DNA of 64,000 nt from NCBI RefSeq assembly GCF_000243315.1, contig NZ_JH597770.1, positions 541,740 through 605,739 of the forward strand, in the 5' to 3' direction. Below the pieces are notes generated by a model. It ran no database searches and was not told the DNA's origin. It was given only the letters and a program-made list of their open reading frames with translations. Source of the stretch: Metallosphaera yellowstonensis MK1. Its GTDB lineage: Archaea > Thermoproteota > Thermoprotei_A > Sulfolobales > Sulfolobaceae. The number at the start of each line of letters is the position of its first letter. The stretch's first letter is position 1. Positions 18,879 through 27,475 of this stretch are shown here, piece by piece. Position numbers and translations under genes: made by a program.

Positions 18879-20191
18879 GCAGAGTACCCTGGACGATAAA
18901 GTACAGACCTAAGGTCTTGGACGAGGTCGAGAACCAAGAGGATGTGAAGAAACAGCTGAGGGAATGGATCGAGTCCTGGCTCGGCAGAAAACCAGAAACC
19001 AAGGGTCTGTTACTCTATGGTCCGCCTGGAACTGGAAAGACTACGTTAGCCTATGCCCTAGCAAGAACTTACGGGCTGGAGATTATTGAGACGAACGCTA
19101 GTGATAGCAGGAATATGACCTCCCTGAGAAATATAGTGGAGAGAGCCTCCATGGCAGGATCGCTCTTCAACGAGAGAGGAAAGCTCATCTTCCTTGATGA
19201 GGTGGACGGGATTCAGCCGAGACAAGATTTCGGGGCGATCTCGGCGATCCTAGAGATATTGAGAAACACAAAATATCCCATCCTCATGGCTGCCAACGAT
19301 CCCTGGGATCCTAACCTTCGTGACCTTCGGGAGGCTGTGAAGATGATTGAAGTGAAGAGACTAGGGAAGGTTCCGTTGAGGAGATTGCTCAAGAGGATAT
19401 GCACAGAGGAGAGGATAAAGTGTGAAGACGGGGCGATAGATAGTATAATAGATGCTTCTGACGGGGATGCCAGATATGCCATAAACTTCCTGGAGAGCAT
19501 CGCTGAGGGATACAGGGAAGTGAAAGAGGATCTCGTAAACGAAGTGTTAAGAAGAAAGGAACGGGAGCTTAACCCTTTTGAGACGCTCAGGAATACCTTC
19601 TGGGCTAAGTACGGTTGGCAAGCAAGGCAGGCAGTTTCTAATTCACAAATCGACTACGACCTCCTCATGAGATGGTTTTCGGAGAACATACCTGTTCAAT
19701 ATGAGAGCCTAAATGATATGTGGAGAGCCTACGATGCCCTCTCAAGGGCCTCAGTCTTCCTTTCCCGAGCCAAAAAGGCTAGTTGGGACATGCTCAGTTA
19801 CACCTTCGACCTGATGGGACCTGGAGTCGCCATGGCAGAGGTAGCTAAGAAGACTCAGAACTGGAAGGCCAAGTGGAAAAATTATCAATTTCCTCAGTTG
19901 GTAACGCAGTTGTATAGAACCAAAAGGACCAGGGATCTTAGGGATCAGATAGTAAGGAAGATAGGTCTACATCTCCACACCTCCTCCGGTAAAGTTTACA
20001 GCGATGTACTCCCCTTCGCTCTTGTTTATTTGTCTAAGGAACCAGAAATGATGAAAAATATTGATCTCTCTCCAGAGGAGATAAATTTCGCCAAATCTCT
20101 AACGATTCACGAGAATGAAGATGTGAGACAGCACATCGAGAAGAAAAGGGAAAGTAAGCTCAAGAGAAATGCCAGGAGAGCTAAATCTTGA
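18875..20191 (+). CDS. rfcL: Replication factor C large subunit
   Basis: 438-residue AAA+ protein: Walker A GPPGTGKT near residue 50, Walker B LIFLDEVDGI near 105, and the C-terminal collar domain. Partners RfcS in the clamp loader. The C-terminus ends in a basic tail (KKRESKLKRNARRAKS); I do not see an obvious PCNA-interacting QxxL/IxxFF box there, which many archaeal RfcL proteins carry. The last 11 bp overlap the 3' end of moaC on the other strand. Confidence 0.95.
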   Translation: MSRVPWTIKYRPKVLDEVENQEDVKKQLREWIESWLGRKPETKGLLLYGPPGTGKTTLAYALARTYGLEIIETNASDSRNMTSLRNIVERASMAGSLFNERGKLIFLDEVDGIQPRQDFGAISAILEILRNTKYPILMAANDPWDPNLRDLREAVKMIEVKRLGKVPLRRLLKRICTEERIKCEDGAIDSIIDASDGDARYAINFLESIAEGYREVKEDLVNEVLRRKERELNPFETLRNTFWAKYGWQARQAVSNSQIDYDLLMRWFSENIPVQYESLNDMWRAYDALSRASVFLSRAKKASWDMLSYTFDLMGPGVAMAEVAKKTQNWKAKWKNYQFPQLVTQLYRTKRTRDLRDQIVRKIGLHLHTSSGKVYSDVLPFALVYLSKEPEMMKNIDLSPEEINFAKSLTIHENEDVRQHIEKKRESKLKRNARRAKS

Positions 20192-20621
20192 TCTTTTCAA
20201 CAACCCTAACTCCTTCTATGGCAGTACTAGGGTATTGTCCTTTATCGTCCTTCTCATATTTCTTCACCATATCCCACACCGTCAGAAGTGCCACGGAAGT
20301 GGCTGTCAAGGCCTCCATCTCTACTCCAGTTTTGTAGTGCGCCTTAATCCTTGTCCTGACTCTGACCCCCTCGTTCTCAACTTCTATCTTTACCTCAACC
20401 GATTCTAAAGGTATGGGATGGCAGAGTGGGAGTAACTCTGGAGTCCTCTTAGCAGCTAGAATTCCGGCAGTCTTAGCCACAGTTATCACATCTCCTTTTT
20501 CTATCTTCCCTTCCCTTATTAGCCTCACAGTATCTGACCTCAGCCTTATGAACCCTTCAGCCTCAGCCTCCCTTAAGGAATACGCCTTCCCTGAGATGTC
20601 TACCATTACAGCATTGCTCAT
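20181..20621 (-). CDS. moaC: Cyclic pyranopterin monophosphate synthase MoaC
   Basis: 146 residues, the usual length. MoaC signatures: VDISGKAYSLREA at the start, PLCHPIPL, TGVEMEALTA and DMVKKYEKD. It converts the MoaA product to cyclic pyranopterin monophosphate in molybdopterin (tungstopterin) synthesis; other cofactor genes (mobA, moeA, mobB) sit 18 kb away in this window. Its start overlaps the stop of the upstream 84-residue HTH gene by 4 bp, placing it at the end of a cdc6-2 unit. C-terminal tail lacks the GGKSG ending seen in many bacterial homologues. Confidence 0.93.
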   Translation of the reverse strand: MSNAVMVDISGKAYSLREAEAEGFIRLRSDTVRLIREGKIEKGDVITVAKTAGILAAKRTPELLPLCHPIPLESVEVKIEVENEGVRVRTRIKAHYKTGVEMEALTATSVALLTVWDMVKKYEKDDKGQYPSTAIEGVRVVEKIKI

Positions 20622-20872
20622 ATATCCTCTAACTCCTCTAGAAGGTTTTTTACAATAATAACCTTTCTATTTTCGAGGTTTACCCTAACTATTCGCACTC
20701 TACCAGAGGAGAATACCTCCACGTACCCATTCCTCTCCAATTGCTCCACCTCACTCCTCGCTGTCCAATAGCGTACCCCAGCTTCCTGAGCCAACTTAGT
20801 TAATGACATTTCGCCCTGTCTGAGGAGAACATAAAGTAGCTTTAATCTAATCAGACTCCTCTCTGTTATCAA
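20618..20872 (-). CDS. Small winged-helix protein in the cdc6-2 unit
   Basis: 84 residues: a MarR/GntR-like winged helix (recognition helix around YWTARSEVEQLERNGYV, wing SSGRVRIVRV) with a short helical C-terminal tail (VIIVKNLLEELEDI). Overlaps the end of cdc6-2 by 26 bp and the start of moaC by 4 bp, so it is translated as part of the same message. Probably DNA-binding; target unknown. Confidence 0.75.
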   Translation of the reverse strand: MITERSLIRLKLLYVLLRQGEMSLTKLAQEAGVRYWTARSEVEQLERNGYVEVFSSGRVRIVRVNLENRKVIIVKNLLEELEDI

Positions 20873-22109
20873 GCCTCATCCTCAAGATCCTGTTGATAAG
20901 ATTCTCTAGCTGCGGTGTGACAGGTACGTTAAGCGACACTAATGTGGTCCTTCCCCTAGTTCCCTTACCACTTTGTTTCGTATTTATTATCCCCATCAGT
21001 TTCATTCTCCTCACGTATTCATAGACTTGAGTGTGTCGCCTAGGTTCCTCACCTATCTCACTACAGATCCCCGCGTATTCTTGTTCTAGTTTTCCCATAG
21101 ACACGGTGTCTATCCTAAACCTGTTGTTAAGATTGAGCAATGCTTTCAGCAGGAGTAAGGGATGTAATTCCAAGTTGGTTATTGAGTCTAGAATTTCTCC
21201 GGCCTCTTGGTTTATCTTTGAATTAGCTTCCTTAGCATGCTCTATTAACACTAGAGGGGAATTTCTCAATTCCGCTATCTTTCCTGCCAACTCCAAGGTC
21301 TCTATGGCCAACCTGGCGTTACCCGTGCCTCCCTTGTCATAGCCATAGATATCAGAGATAAAGGTTATGGTCTCATCTGGAACTACGTTAGGTTGGAAGG
21401 CATCCCTCACCCTGTCATTGAGTATATCGTTAAGCTCAAAGGCCCTATATGGTTCAAATTTTATCACGTTTCTCATTATATGATCTTTAACGCTCTTATC
21501 AAGAGCAGAAACAGTCACGAGATCCCTTAAGATGAAGATATAGCTGACCCTCCTAACCACCGACGAGAATTCGTCATAGAGCCTCACCAGAAAGTAAATG
21601 TCCTCCTGTGACGATGTGTTTATAAAGTAATCGAACTCATCCAGCGTTATGACTAGATACATGTTCCTTTTCTCCAAATAGTCATGAATTACCTTGAAGA
21701 CCTCCTGTGAGGAGAGTCCTCTAGTCGGAATGGGTAATTTTAGACTCGAAGCTACCTCCATTGTAAGGAGGTATAAGGTTCTCTGTCTATGACAATTCAC
21801 GTGAACATATTCCAATTTTATTCCTCTGACTTTGAGTTTCTCCTTAAATGCATAACCGAATGACTTAGTAGTCACAGTTTTTCCAGTTCCGGTTGGGCCG
21901 AAGATCACTACCCTGACAGACGTTCCTCCAGGGTCCTCCACTACATCCCTAAAGGCTAGCGTGAGTTCTCTTAGCTTCTCTTCCCTGTGGGGTAGTCTAG
22001 GTGGTATGTGCTCTGGAGTCAATACGTTTGGCTTCTTGAATATCAAACTTCCTGTAAGACCGCTCTCTATGATGTCCTCAATGCTGGACGTAACTTTCAC
22101 CCTTACCAT
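20847..22109 (-). CDS. cdc6-2: Orc1/Cdc6 family protein, Cdc6-2 (Orc1-2) type
   Basis: 420-residue AAA+ initiator-like ATPase with C-terminal winged helix. Walker A GPTGTGKT near 70-77, Walker B TLDEFDYF near 160, sensor 2 region GGTGNARLAIE near 265, and a winged-helix domain from about 320. Neighbours (RfcL on one side; GINS23 and MCM on the other) match the locus of S. solfataricus Cdc6-2. In S. islandicus the orthologue Orc1-2 is a DNA-damage-response transcription regulator rather than the main initiator (known from literature). No cluster of origin-recognition boxes is visible around it, in keeping with that role. Confidence 0.93.
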   Translation of the reverse strand: MVRVKVTSSIEDIIESGLTGSLIFKKPNVLTPEHIPPRLPHREEKLRELTLAFRDVVEDPGGTSVRVVIFGPTGTGKTVTTKSFGYAFKEKLKVRGIKLEYVHVNCHRQRTLYLLTMEVASSLKLPIPTRGLSSQEVFKVIHDYLEKRNMYLVITLDEFDYFINTSSQEDIYFLVRLYDEFSSVVRRVSYIFILRDLVTVSALDKSVKDHIMRNVIKFEPYRAFELNDILNDRVRDAFQPNVVPDETITFISDIYGYDKGGTGNARLAIETLELAGKIAELRNSPLVLIEHAKEANSKINQEAGEILDSITNLELHPLLLLKALLNLNNRFRIDTVSMGKLEQEYAGICSEIGEEPRRHTQVYEYVRRMKLMGIINTKQSGKGTRGRTTLVSLNVPVTPQLENLINRILRMRLDNREESD

Positions 22110-22160
22110 TAATTGTGCAGTAGTATCTTATATTTTAGGGGAGAGACCTAACCGAAAGTT
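22110..22160 (-). promoter_or_regulatory. Promoter of cdc6-2 with an ACTTTC hexamer upstream of TATA
   Basis: On the minus strand a TATA element (TAAAATATAAG, 22127-22137) lies about 20-28 bp ahead of the cdc6-2 ATG at 22109, suiting a leaderless message. The TAA stop of the upstream THUMP-like gene is part of it. ACTTTC, matching the ANTTTC hexamer reported in DNA-damage-responsive promoters bound by Orc1-2, lies at 22154-22159, about 20 bp upstream of TATA, inside the upstream coding region. Seen: the motifs. Inferred: autoregulation. Confidence 0.5.
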
Positions 22161-22641
22161 TTTCTTCATCCTTCTTGAGGATGGAGATCAGAACCGAGTC
22201 CTTGAGCACGTTAACCACACATCTAACCTCGGGAGTTCTAGAATCTATCTTCGCAATTCCACTCACACTACCTCCAATTGCCATTTCTAGTGTCCTACAA
22301 CTCAATCTACCCCCTCTATTATAACAGTCCACATAGAGAGTCCTAGCGTTGGTTTCATTGAGCAGCCTCTTAGCCTCACTGATCACAGCTCCGTAATCTG
22401 GTCTCGCTACCGCATGGATTGGAAATATCTTTCTTGCACATGCGGGAGGTGCAGAGACCACGAGTCCGTAGCATATTCTGCTTTGTAATACAGAGTAGAC
22501 AACGAGAACGTTCTGAACTTCTTCAGTTATCTTCACTAAAGGATCCCTTATCATTATTCTGTTTGCTATTTCGATTGCACATAAAGTTCCCTTATTTGGC
22601 GCGGTGGTGACTAGAAGAGCAGGTTTGAGTTGTGACTGCAC
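22135..22641 (-). CDS. THUMP-like putative RNA-binding protein
   Basis: 168 residues. The pattern of alternating strands and helices and the closing segment (VRCVVNVLKDSVLISILKKDE) resembles a THUMP RNA-binding domain, found in tRNA-modifying enzymes. No catalytic domain accompanies it. It begins the minus-strand unit leading into cdc6-2 (26 bp gap) and is divergent from gins23 with 48 bp between, where a TTTTTAAGGAAAG element may serve one or both genes. Family assignment is moderate. Confidence 0.55.
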   Translation of the reverse strand: MQSQLKPALLVTTAPNKGTLCAIEIANRIMIRDPLVKITEEVQNVLVVYSVLQSRICYGLVVSAPPACARKIFPIHAVARPDYGAVISEAKRLLNETNARTLYVDCYNRGGRLSCRTLEMAIGGSVSGIAKIDSRTPEVRCVVNVLKDSVLISILKKDEEKLSVRSLP

Positions 22642-22689
22642 AGCGTCTATTAGACTCCTTAGTTTTTAAGGAAAGCTAGACAATAATAT

Positions 22690-23244
22690 GTGTGGGGCAA
22701 ATACGTGTTCAGCATTAAGTACAAGGCATTACGCAGACTTGCTAGAACCTATAGGAGAAAGGTCATCATTCATGACGAGCTTAGATCCTTGGATCTTGGG
22801 TTAGAAGAAGTAAAGCTTGTTAAGGGAAACGATCCAGATTTGCCCTCGTGGCTCATAGACATTCTAGAACCTGAAGGTATAATAGGTGCTACTCCTATAA
22901 CGATTGACGAGATAGCCAGGTACTTATACCAGGAGAAACAGAATTCTTCGATTCCGGCCTCTCTCGTGCAGATATCCAACGACTTTTATTTCAGGGCCAA
23001 CCATCTACTGAGAGAATTGTCTAAAGCTGGCAATAATATCACCCAACTGGAAAGTTTAAAGAAGGCTTCACAGATGTTGGACGAACTAAAGCGAACTCGA
23101 GGAAGAAAGATCGTACAGTTGGCGAGTTTAAACGTATCTGATCAATCGCTTATTAATAAGATGACAACGGAGGAATATTTGGTATACCGAGAATTGAGAA
23201 ATATAATCAACACATTCGTTGGTGACATCAGTGGAAACTCGTGA
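22690..23244 (+). CDS. gins23: GINS complex subunit, Gins23 type
   Basis: 184 residues from GTG 22690. The small beta-rich B domain comes first (about 20-70, with the KGNDPDLPSWLIDIL segment) and the helical A domain second (about 95-180, with MLDELKRTRGRKIVQLASL and EEYLVYRELRNIIN). B-before-A order is the Psf2/Psf3 arrangement, hence Gins23 rather than Gins51. It bridges MCM and the rest of the replisome (CMG-like complex). It overlaps the mcm start by 26 bp. A second GTG at 22711 is also in frame. Confidence 0.85.
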   Translation: MWGKYVFSIKYKALRRLARTYRRKVIIHDELRSLDLGLEEVKLVKGNDPDLPSWLIDILEPEGIIGATPITIDEIARYLYQEKQNSSIPASLVQISNDFYFRANHLLRELSKAGNNITQLESLKKASQMLDELKRTRGRKIVQLASLNVSDQSLINKMTTEEYLVYRELRNIINTFVGDISGNS

Positions 23245-25288
23245 GGTAGATCTAGGAGCTAGGTTAGAGGAGTTCATCAGGACATTCGAGGACTCCTCAG
23301 GACATAAGTACTTAGCTCAGATAAACGAAATGATAGCGTTTAGAAGGAGAAGCCTGTTAGTAGACTTTAACGAACTCTATCGTTTCGATGAGAGTTTGGC
23401 TACGCAAATAATCAACTCGCCTTTGGAGATCCTCCCTCTCCTAGAGCAAACCCTCATGAAGATAGTGGGGGAGCTAGACCCTCAGTTTACTACGGAAGTT
23501 AAGAAGATCCACTTGAGGCTCACAAATGTTCCGAAGTTAATCGAACTTAGAAAGATAAGGAGTAGTGATGTGAATAAGGTTGTTGTAGTTGAGGGAATAC
23601 TGACCAAACAGACTCCCATAAAGGAGAGAGCTTACAGGATAACATTGAAACACGTGAGCCCTGACTGTAATGAGGAATTTAGTTGGCCTGAGGGCGAGGA
23701 GATAGAAGAGACAATTAAGATGCCCTCTGTCTGTCCTATCTGTGGTAAGGCGGGCCAGTTCGATATAATTCCCCACAAATCCGAGTTAGTGGATTGGCAG
23801 AGGGTGATAATTCAGGAGAGGCCTGAGGAAGTTCCACCGGGACAGATACCGAGACAGTTGGAGGCTGTTTTCGAAGACGACCTGGTGGACTCAGCTAGGC
23901 CCGGAGATAGGGTGAGACTCACTGGGATCCTCATGATAAAGCAAGACTCCCTACTCAGGAGAGGCAGTAGATCAATTTTCGATGTGTACCTAAAGACCCT
24001 CAGTGTTGAGATATCCCAGAAAGTATTGGACGAAGTTCAGATAACTGAGGAAGATAAGAGGAAAATCGAAGAGCTGGCCAGGAATCCGTGGATAAGGGAA
24101 GCCATAATATCTTCCATAGCGCCCTCCATCTTCGATCATTGGGAAATAAAGGAAGCTATAGCTCTAGCGCTGTTTGGAGGCGTATCGAGGACTATGGCTG
24201 ACGGGACTAGAACTAGGGGAGATATACATGTTCTCGTCATTGGAGACCCAGGTACTGCAAAGTCCCAGTTGCTACAGTTTGCAGCCAGGGTATCTCCTAG
24301 GTCCGTATACACCACGGGTAAGGGAGCAACAGCAGCAGGTCTAACTGCTGCAGTGGTTCGTGAGAAAAACACTGGGGATTATTACCTAGAGGCAGGTGCC
24401 CTAGTTTTAGCAGACGGCGGAATAGCAGTAATTGACGAGATAGACAAGATGAGGGATGAAGACAGAGTTGCTATTCACGAGGCCATGGAGCAACAAACCG
24501 TCTCGATAGCTAAGGCTGGCATTCTGGCCAAGCTTAACGCCAGGACTACCATAATAGCTGCGGGAAATCCCAAGTTCGGGAGATACATCCCAGAGAGGGG
24601 GGTATCAGACAACATCGAATTACCTCCCACCATCCTATCCAGGTTTGACTTGATATTCATTCTCGTGGATAAACCTGGAGCCGAGGATCAAAACTTAGCG
24701 CTACATATCCTGGATATGCATGGGGGAAAGGAAGTAAAGAATTTCTTACCCGTGGAGTTACTGAAAAAGTATATAGCCTTCGCTAGGAAATTTGTGTTCC
24801 CCACTCTCACCGAGGAGGCAAAGAGCCTGTTGGCTGATTTCTATGTGGAGATGAGGAAGAAAAGTAGTGAGAATCCCAGCAGCCCCATATTGATAACACC
24901 CAGACAGTTGGAGGCCTTGATAAGGTTAACAGAAGCCTATGCTAGGATGGCTCTCAGGAATGAAGCAAGCAGAGAAGACGCTGAGAGAGCCATTAACATA
25001 ATGAGAGTGTTCCTTGAAAGAGTAGGTATAGACGTTGAGTCTGGGTCAATTGATATAGACACTATCATGACTGGCAAACCCAAGAGCGCAAGGGAGAAAA
25101 TGGTGAAGTTAATTGAGATAATAGACACTCTGGCCTCTGACAAGGGATGTGCCAAACTTAAAGAGATCATAAAAGAAGCAGAAAGAGAGGGGATAGAACC
25201 CTCATCATCTGAAAAAATAGTCTCTGATATGAGAAAGAGCGGGCTGATTTATGAGGCCAATCCCGAGTGTTATAAAAAAGTAACGTAG
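23219..25288 (+). CDS. mcm: Replicative helicase MCM
   Basis: 689 residues. N-terminal domain with a zinc site formed by His/Cys near 147-174 (HVSPDC, CPICGK), then the AAA+ core: Walker A GDPGTAKSQ near 341, Walker B VIDEIDKM near 405, arginine finger in LSRFDLIF, and a C-terminal winged helix. Very similar to S. solfataricus MCM over its full length. Starts TTG 23219 or GTG 23222 within the end of gins23, showing tight coupling. Forms a 3'-5' hexameric helicase. Confidence 0.97.
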   Translation: MVTSVETREVDLGARLEEFIRTFEDSSGHKYLAQINEMIAFRRRSLLVDFNELYRFDESLATQIINSPLEILPLLEQTLMKIVGELDPQFTTEVKKIHLRLTNVPKLIELRKIRSSDVNKVVVVEGILTKQTPIKERAYRITLKHVSPDCNEEFSWPEGEEIEETIKMPSVCPICGKAGQFDIIPHKSELVDWQRVIIQERPEEVPPGQIPRQLEAVFEDDLVDSARPGDRVRLTGILMIKQDSLLRRGSRSIFDVYLKTLSVEISQKVLDEVQITEEDKRKIEELARNPWIREAIISSIAPSIFDHWEIKEAIALALFGGVSRTMADGTRTRGDIHVLVIGDPGTAKSQLLQFAARVSPRSVYTTGKGATAAGLTAAVVREKNTGDYYLEAGALVLADGGIAVIDEIDKMRDEDRVAIHEAMEQQTVSIAKAGILAKLNARTTIIAAGNPKFGRYIPERGVSDNIELPPTILSRFDLIFILVDKPGAEDQNLALHILDMHGGKEVKNFLPVELLKKYIAFARKFVFPTLTEEAKSLLADFYVEMRKKSSENPSSPILITPRQLEALIRLTEAYARMALRNEASREDAERAINIMRVFLERVGIDVESGSIDIDTIMTGKPKSAREKMVKLIEIIDTLASDKGCAKLKEIIKEAEREGIEPSSSEKIVSDMRKSGLIYEANPECYKKVT

Positions 25289-25289
25289 G

Positions 25290-25526
25290 TTATTTCGCTC
25301 TCCTCATGACCTGGAGAGGAGTCCACATCACCCACGATGGTACCACTTTCACCAATTCGTATGCTTCCTCCCAGCTGCTTAGATTCAGTTCCGCTGCCAA
25401 TCCTTCAAGGGTCAACTGAGTCCTAGCATACTTATTGAGTATCCTCACGACATCTTCGTTTACCTCGATCTCTTTCCCAGTGGATAGTTTAACCTTGATG
25501 TTGTCCATAAGCTTTACAACCACCAC
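25290..25526 (-). CDS. Small conserved protein of unknown function
   Basis: 78 residues: a short beta-rich start (IKVKLSTGKEIEV) followed by helices (VVRILNKYARTQLTLEGLAAELNL) and a C-terminal WVMWTPLQVMRRAK. The middle looks like a helix-turn-helix-like trihelix, but no firm family. Its stop is 1 bp from the stop of mcm on the other strand. Own upstream region (25527-25565) is AT-rich (ATTAAAAATAATTTT) and could be its promoter. Confidence 0.6.
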   Translation of the reverse strand: MVVVKLMDNIKVKLSTGKEIEVNEDVVRILNKYARTQLTLEGLAAELNLSSWEEAYELVKVVPSWVMWTPLQVMRRAK

Positions 25527-25565
25527 GATTAAAAATAATTTTCTACCCTTTCATCCTCATATATT

Positions 25566-25919
25566 TCATATGTTGTGGATTATGTTGTTAACACTAGATA
25601 TGCCGTAAAGCTCCCACACTAGGACTGTCAGAATGATCAGTGAAAATATGATGGCAAAGGATCCTACTTCTACCTGTTTTCTTTCCACTAGGTAGATTCC
25701 TGCGAGGATCATGGCTAGCAGAATAACCCCTAATACCAGGTAACCTCCATTACTGGGTCCTCCCTCAGAGTATGTTATTGGGGAGATGTAGTAAGGTATG
25801 GCCAAGACTCCTATTATCCCCATCATCATTATAATGACCAGAATGATCGTCAGATACGTCTCCAATATTTGGCTGAAAGTCCTTTGAGGGTTGGGCATGA
25901 TAACTCTACCACGGGACAC
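25566..25919 (-). CDS. Small membrane protein downstream of carS
   Basis: 117 residues from GTG 25919 (an ATG eight codons in, at 25898, is also possible). Three hydrophobic helices: about 20-45, 62-80 and 88-108, with a Pro/Tyr-rich loop between the first two. Overlaps the end of carS by 14 bp, so it is translationally coupled. No family recognised; perhaps an accessory of membrane lipid synthesis by position only. Confidence 0.6.
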   Translation of the reverse strand: MSRGRVIMPNPQRTFSQILETYLTIILVIIMMMGIIGVLAIPYYISPITYSEGGPSNGGYLVLGVILLAMILAGIYLVERKQVEVGSFAIIFSLIILTVLVWELYGISSVNNIIHNI

Positions 25920-26409
25920 TTTTTATTTTTAATCGGTAGGCAAGGAAATTAGTGCCCAGATGCATCACGAAAGCGAAAAGACAGATGAAGAGGAACTGGA
26001 TGAGCGACACTCTTAGCCCCCCTGCATATCCCAGCACGGTCGAACCTAATATGAAGTCTAGCTGATCCAAACCTATGGCCCTACCTCCTCGAGGTATACT
26101 GAGTCTCCGCTTTATGAACGCTCCGAGCATGTCTCCCAACATGGCCCCAACCGACTCCAAAAAGGAGATCAAGATCCACTCGCTCCCAAGAAAGCTAGAA
26201 ATGACCACACCCACAGTAGTGCCGTAAGTAAGTGCCAATATGAGACCCTCGTAAGTCTTTCCATCTCCCAGTACTCGTCTGCCGTCCCATGTGACCCTCC
26301 CACCGTCAATAGGAGTGCCGTTTCTAACCAGGGGACCTGAGCCGTTTGCCATGAAGGCTGGCAAGTAGTAGATCACAGCGAGGCCTAATTCTATAAGGTT
26401 CAACTGCAA
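25906..26409 (-). CDS. carS: CDP-archaeol synthase
   Basis: 167-residue polytopic membrane enzyme (formerly DUF46). Signatures: the [12 protein letters not shown] start and the conserved cytoplasmic loop [18 protein letters not shown], followed by the DQLDFILGS motif. It transfers CMP from CTP to unsaturated archaetidic acid to give CDP-archaeol, the branch point to polar archaeal lipids. Overlaps the upstream RadA-paralogue gene by 10 bp. Length and helices (about five) fit the family. Confidence 0.92.
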   Translation of the reverse strand: MQLNLIELGLAVIYYLPAFMANGSGPLVRNGTPIDGGRVTWDGRRVLGDGKTYEGLILALTYGTTVGVVISSFLGSEWILISFLESVGAMLGDMLGAFIKRRLSIPRGGRAIGLDQLDFILGSTVLGYAGGLRVSLIQFLFICLFAFVMHLGTNFLAYRLKIKSVPW

Positions 26410-26924
26410 CCTCTTACACCGGCACTGTCTATATTTATTTTACATCTCTCTCCGTCACCTATTAAATATTTTCCAGTTGCTCTGAACACAGATTGAGAGT
26501 AAAACCTCATTATTTTGTGACCGTACACCTTGTTGTTGGAGGCCATATCCCACGTCAAGAGGACTTTACCCCTGAAGGTCACTAACAAGTTCAGCTGTAT
26601 GAGAAGGTCCCTGTACTTTCTATCTATGGAGTAAAACCTGTTGATCGTATCTATTGCTATGATTTTCGGTTGCAAGCTCATAGCCTCCACTATAGCTTCG
26701 ACCAATTCGTAGGAACCCCTGACATCCATGAATAGCACATCCCATTCACCTTTCACTCTACTCTTATAGCTCTCACCGGTAGTGGAAATGAAAACCCCTC
26801 TACCCAAATCCCTGATAACCTGAAGTGCTATGGAAGTCTTTCCGGTTCCTGATGGTCCAAACAGAGAAACCATATCCCTTTTGTCGAACAGGAAACGAGC
26901 GAGAGATGAACGCTTATATTCCAC
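26400..26924 (-). CDS. RadA paralogue, Ral3-like RecA-fold ATPase
   Basis: RecA-core ATPase without the N-terminal helix-hairpin-helix domain of RadA. Walker [10 protein letters not shown] and a Walker B-like [10 protein letters not shown] are clear. By synteny with mcm and carS it corresponds to the S. solfataricus paralogue SSO0777, called Ral3 in the literature; role in recombinational repair is only partly known. Start: GTG 26924 keeps overlap with the divergent gene small; an ATG at 26981 would add 19 residues and a 76-bp overlap. Both genes' 5' ends overlap on opposite strands whichever start is used. Confidence 0.75.
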   Translation of the reverse strand: MEYKRSSLARFLFDKRDMVSLFGPSGTGKTSIALQVIRDLGRGVFISTTGESYKSRVKGEWDVLFMDVRGSYELVEAIVEAMSLQPKIIAIDTINRFYSIDRKYRDLLIQLNLLVTFRGKVLLTWDMASNNKVYGHKIMRFYSQSVFRATGKYLIGDGERCKINIDSAGVRGCS

Positions 26925-27475
26925 CAGTCGTTTATAATCTCGTGGGGAATAAAAAGATTGTTTTAGACATAGAGGACCCACGAATGTACGTTGAGATTTT
27001 CAAGAGGCTTAGGAGCCTTGGTGTGGACGTAGGTTCTGCAGAGGGGACTGGGGACCAAGTCTTCAAACTCAAGGGGTCGGAAGAGAGTGTAAGGAGCGTC
27101 GTAAATAGACTCTACTTGGCCTCCAAGGGGAAAGAGGCTTTCAACGAGCTACTCATAGGTATAGATACTAACAAGGATAGATTGACCGTGGTGATTCTAG
27201 CCGACGGTCAAATCTTTGAGACCAAGGAGCTGAGAATAGAGGAAACGACCAGGTATTTGGAGGAAGTGATTTCGGAGTATCCACACAGGAGGCTTCGCAT
27301 AGGTGTTGGAGTGGGCAACCTTCACGGAAGGCAAGTGTACGAGATGCTGAGAAAGGAGATTCCTTTCGTAAAGATGGTCGACGAGAGAGGCACCAGTTCC
27401 AGGAATCCTTACATAGAGGTTAAGGATCGTGACGTCAGGGCAGCCTACGCCATAGCCATTAGGTCAGCCATATGA
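26906..27475 (+). CDS. Putative RNase H/RuvC-fold protein upstream of clp1
   Basis: About 189 residues from ATG 26906. The first 65 residues form a small alpha/beta domain (KKIVLDIEDPRMYVEIFKRLRSLGV); the rest starts with LLIGIDTNKDRLTVVILADG and ends with EVKDRDVRAAYAIAIRS, the usual order of acidic residues in an RNase H/RuvC-like fold (IGIDxxxD ... DxxxAxxIA). No certain catalytic assignment; could be a structure-specific nuclease or inactive homologue. GTG 26942 and ATG 26984 are alternative starts. Stop overlaps the clp1 start (ATGA). Confidence 0.65.
   Translation: MNAYIPPVVYNLVGNKKIVLDIEDPRMYVEIFKRLRSLGVDVGSAEGTGDQVFKLKGSEESVRSVVNRLYLASKGKEAFNELLIGIDTNKDRLTVVILADGQIFETKELRIEETTRYLEEVISEYPHRRLRIGVGVGNLHGRQVYEMLRKEIPFVKMVDERGTSSRNPYIEVKDRDVRAAYAIAIRSAI

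Noticed and set aside
22110-22700. Replication origin near cdc6-2
   Set aside because: The only intergenic gaps are under 50 bp and no repeated origin-recognition boxes or AT-rich unwinding stretch are visible; Cdc6-2 loci are not origins in Sulfolobus.
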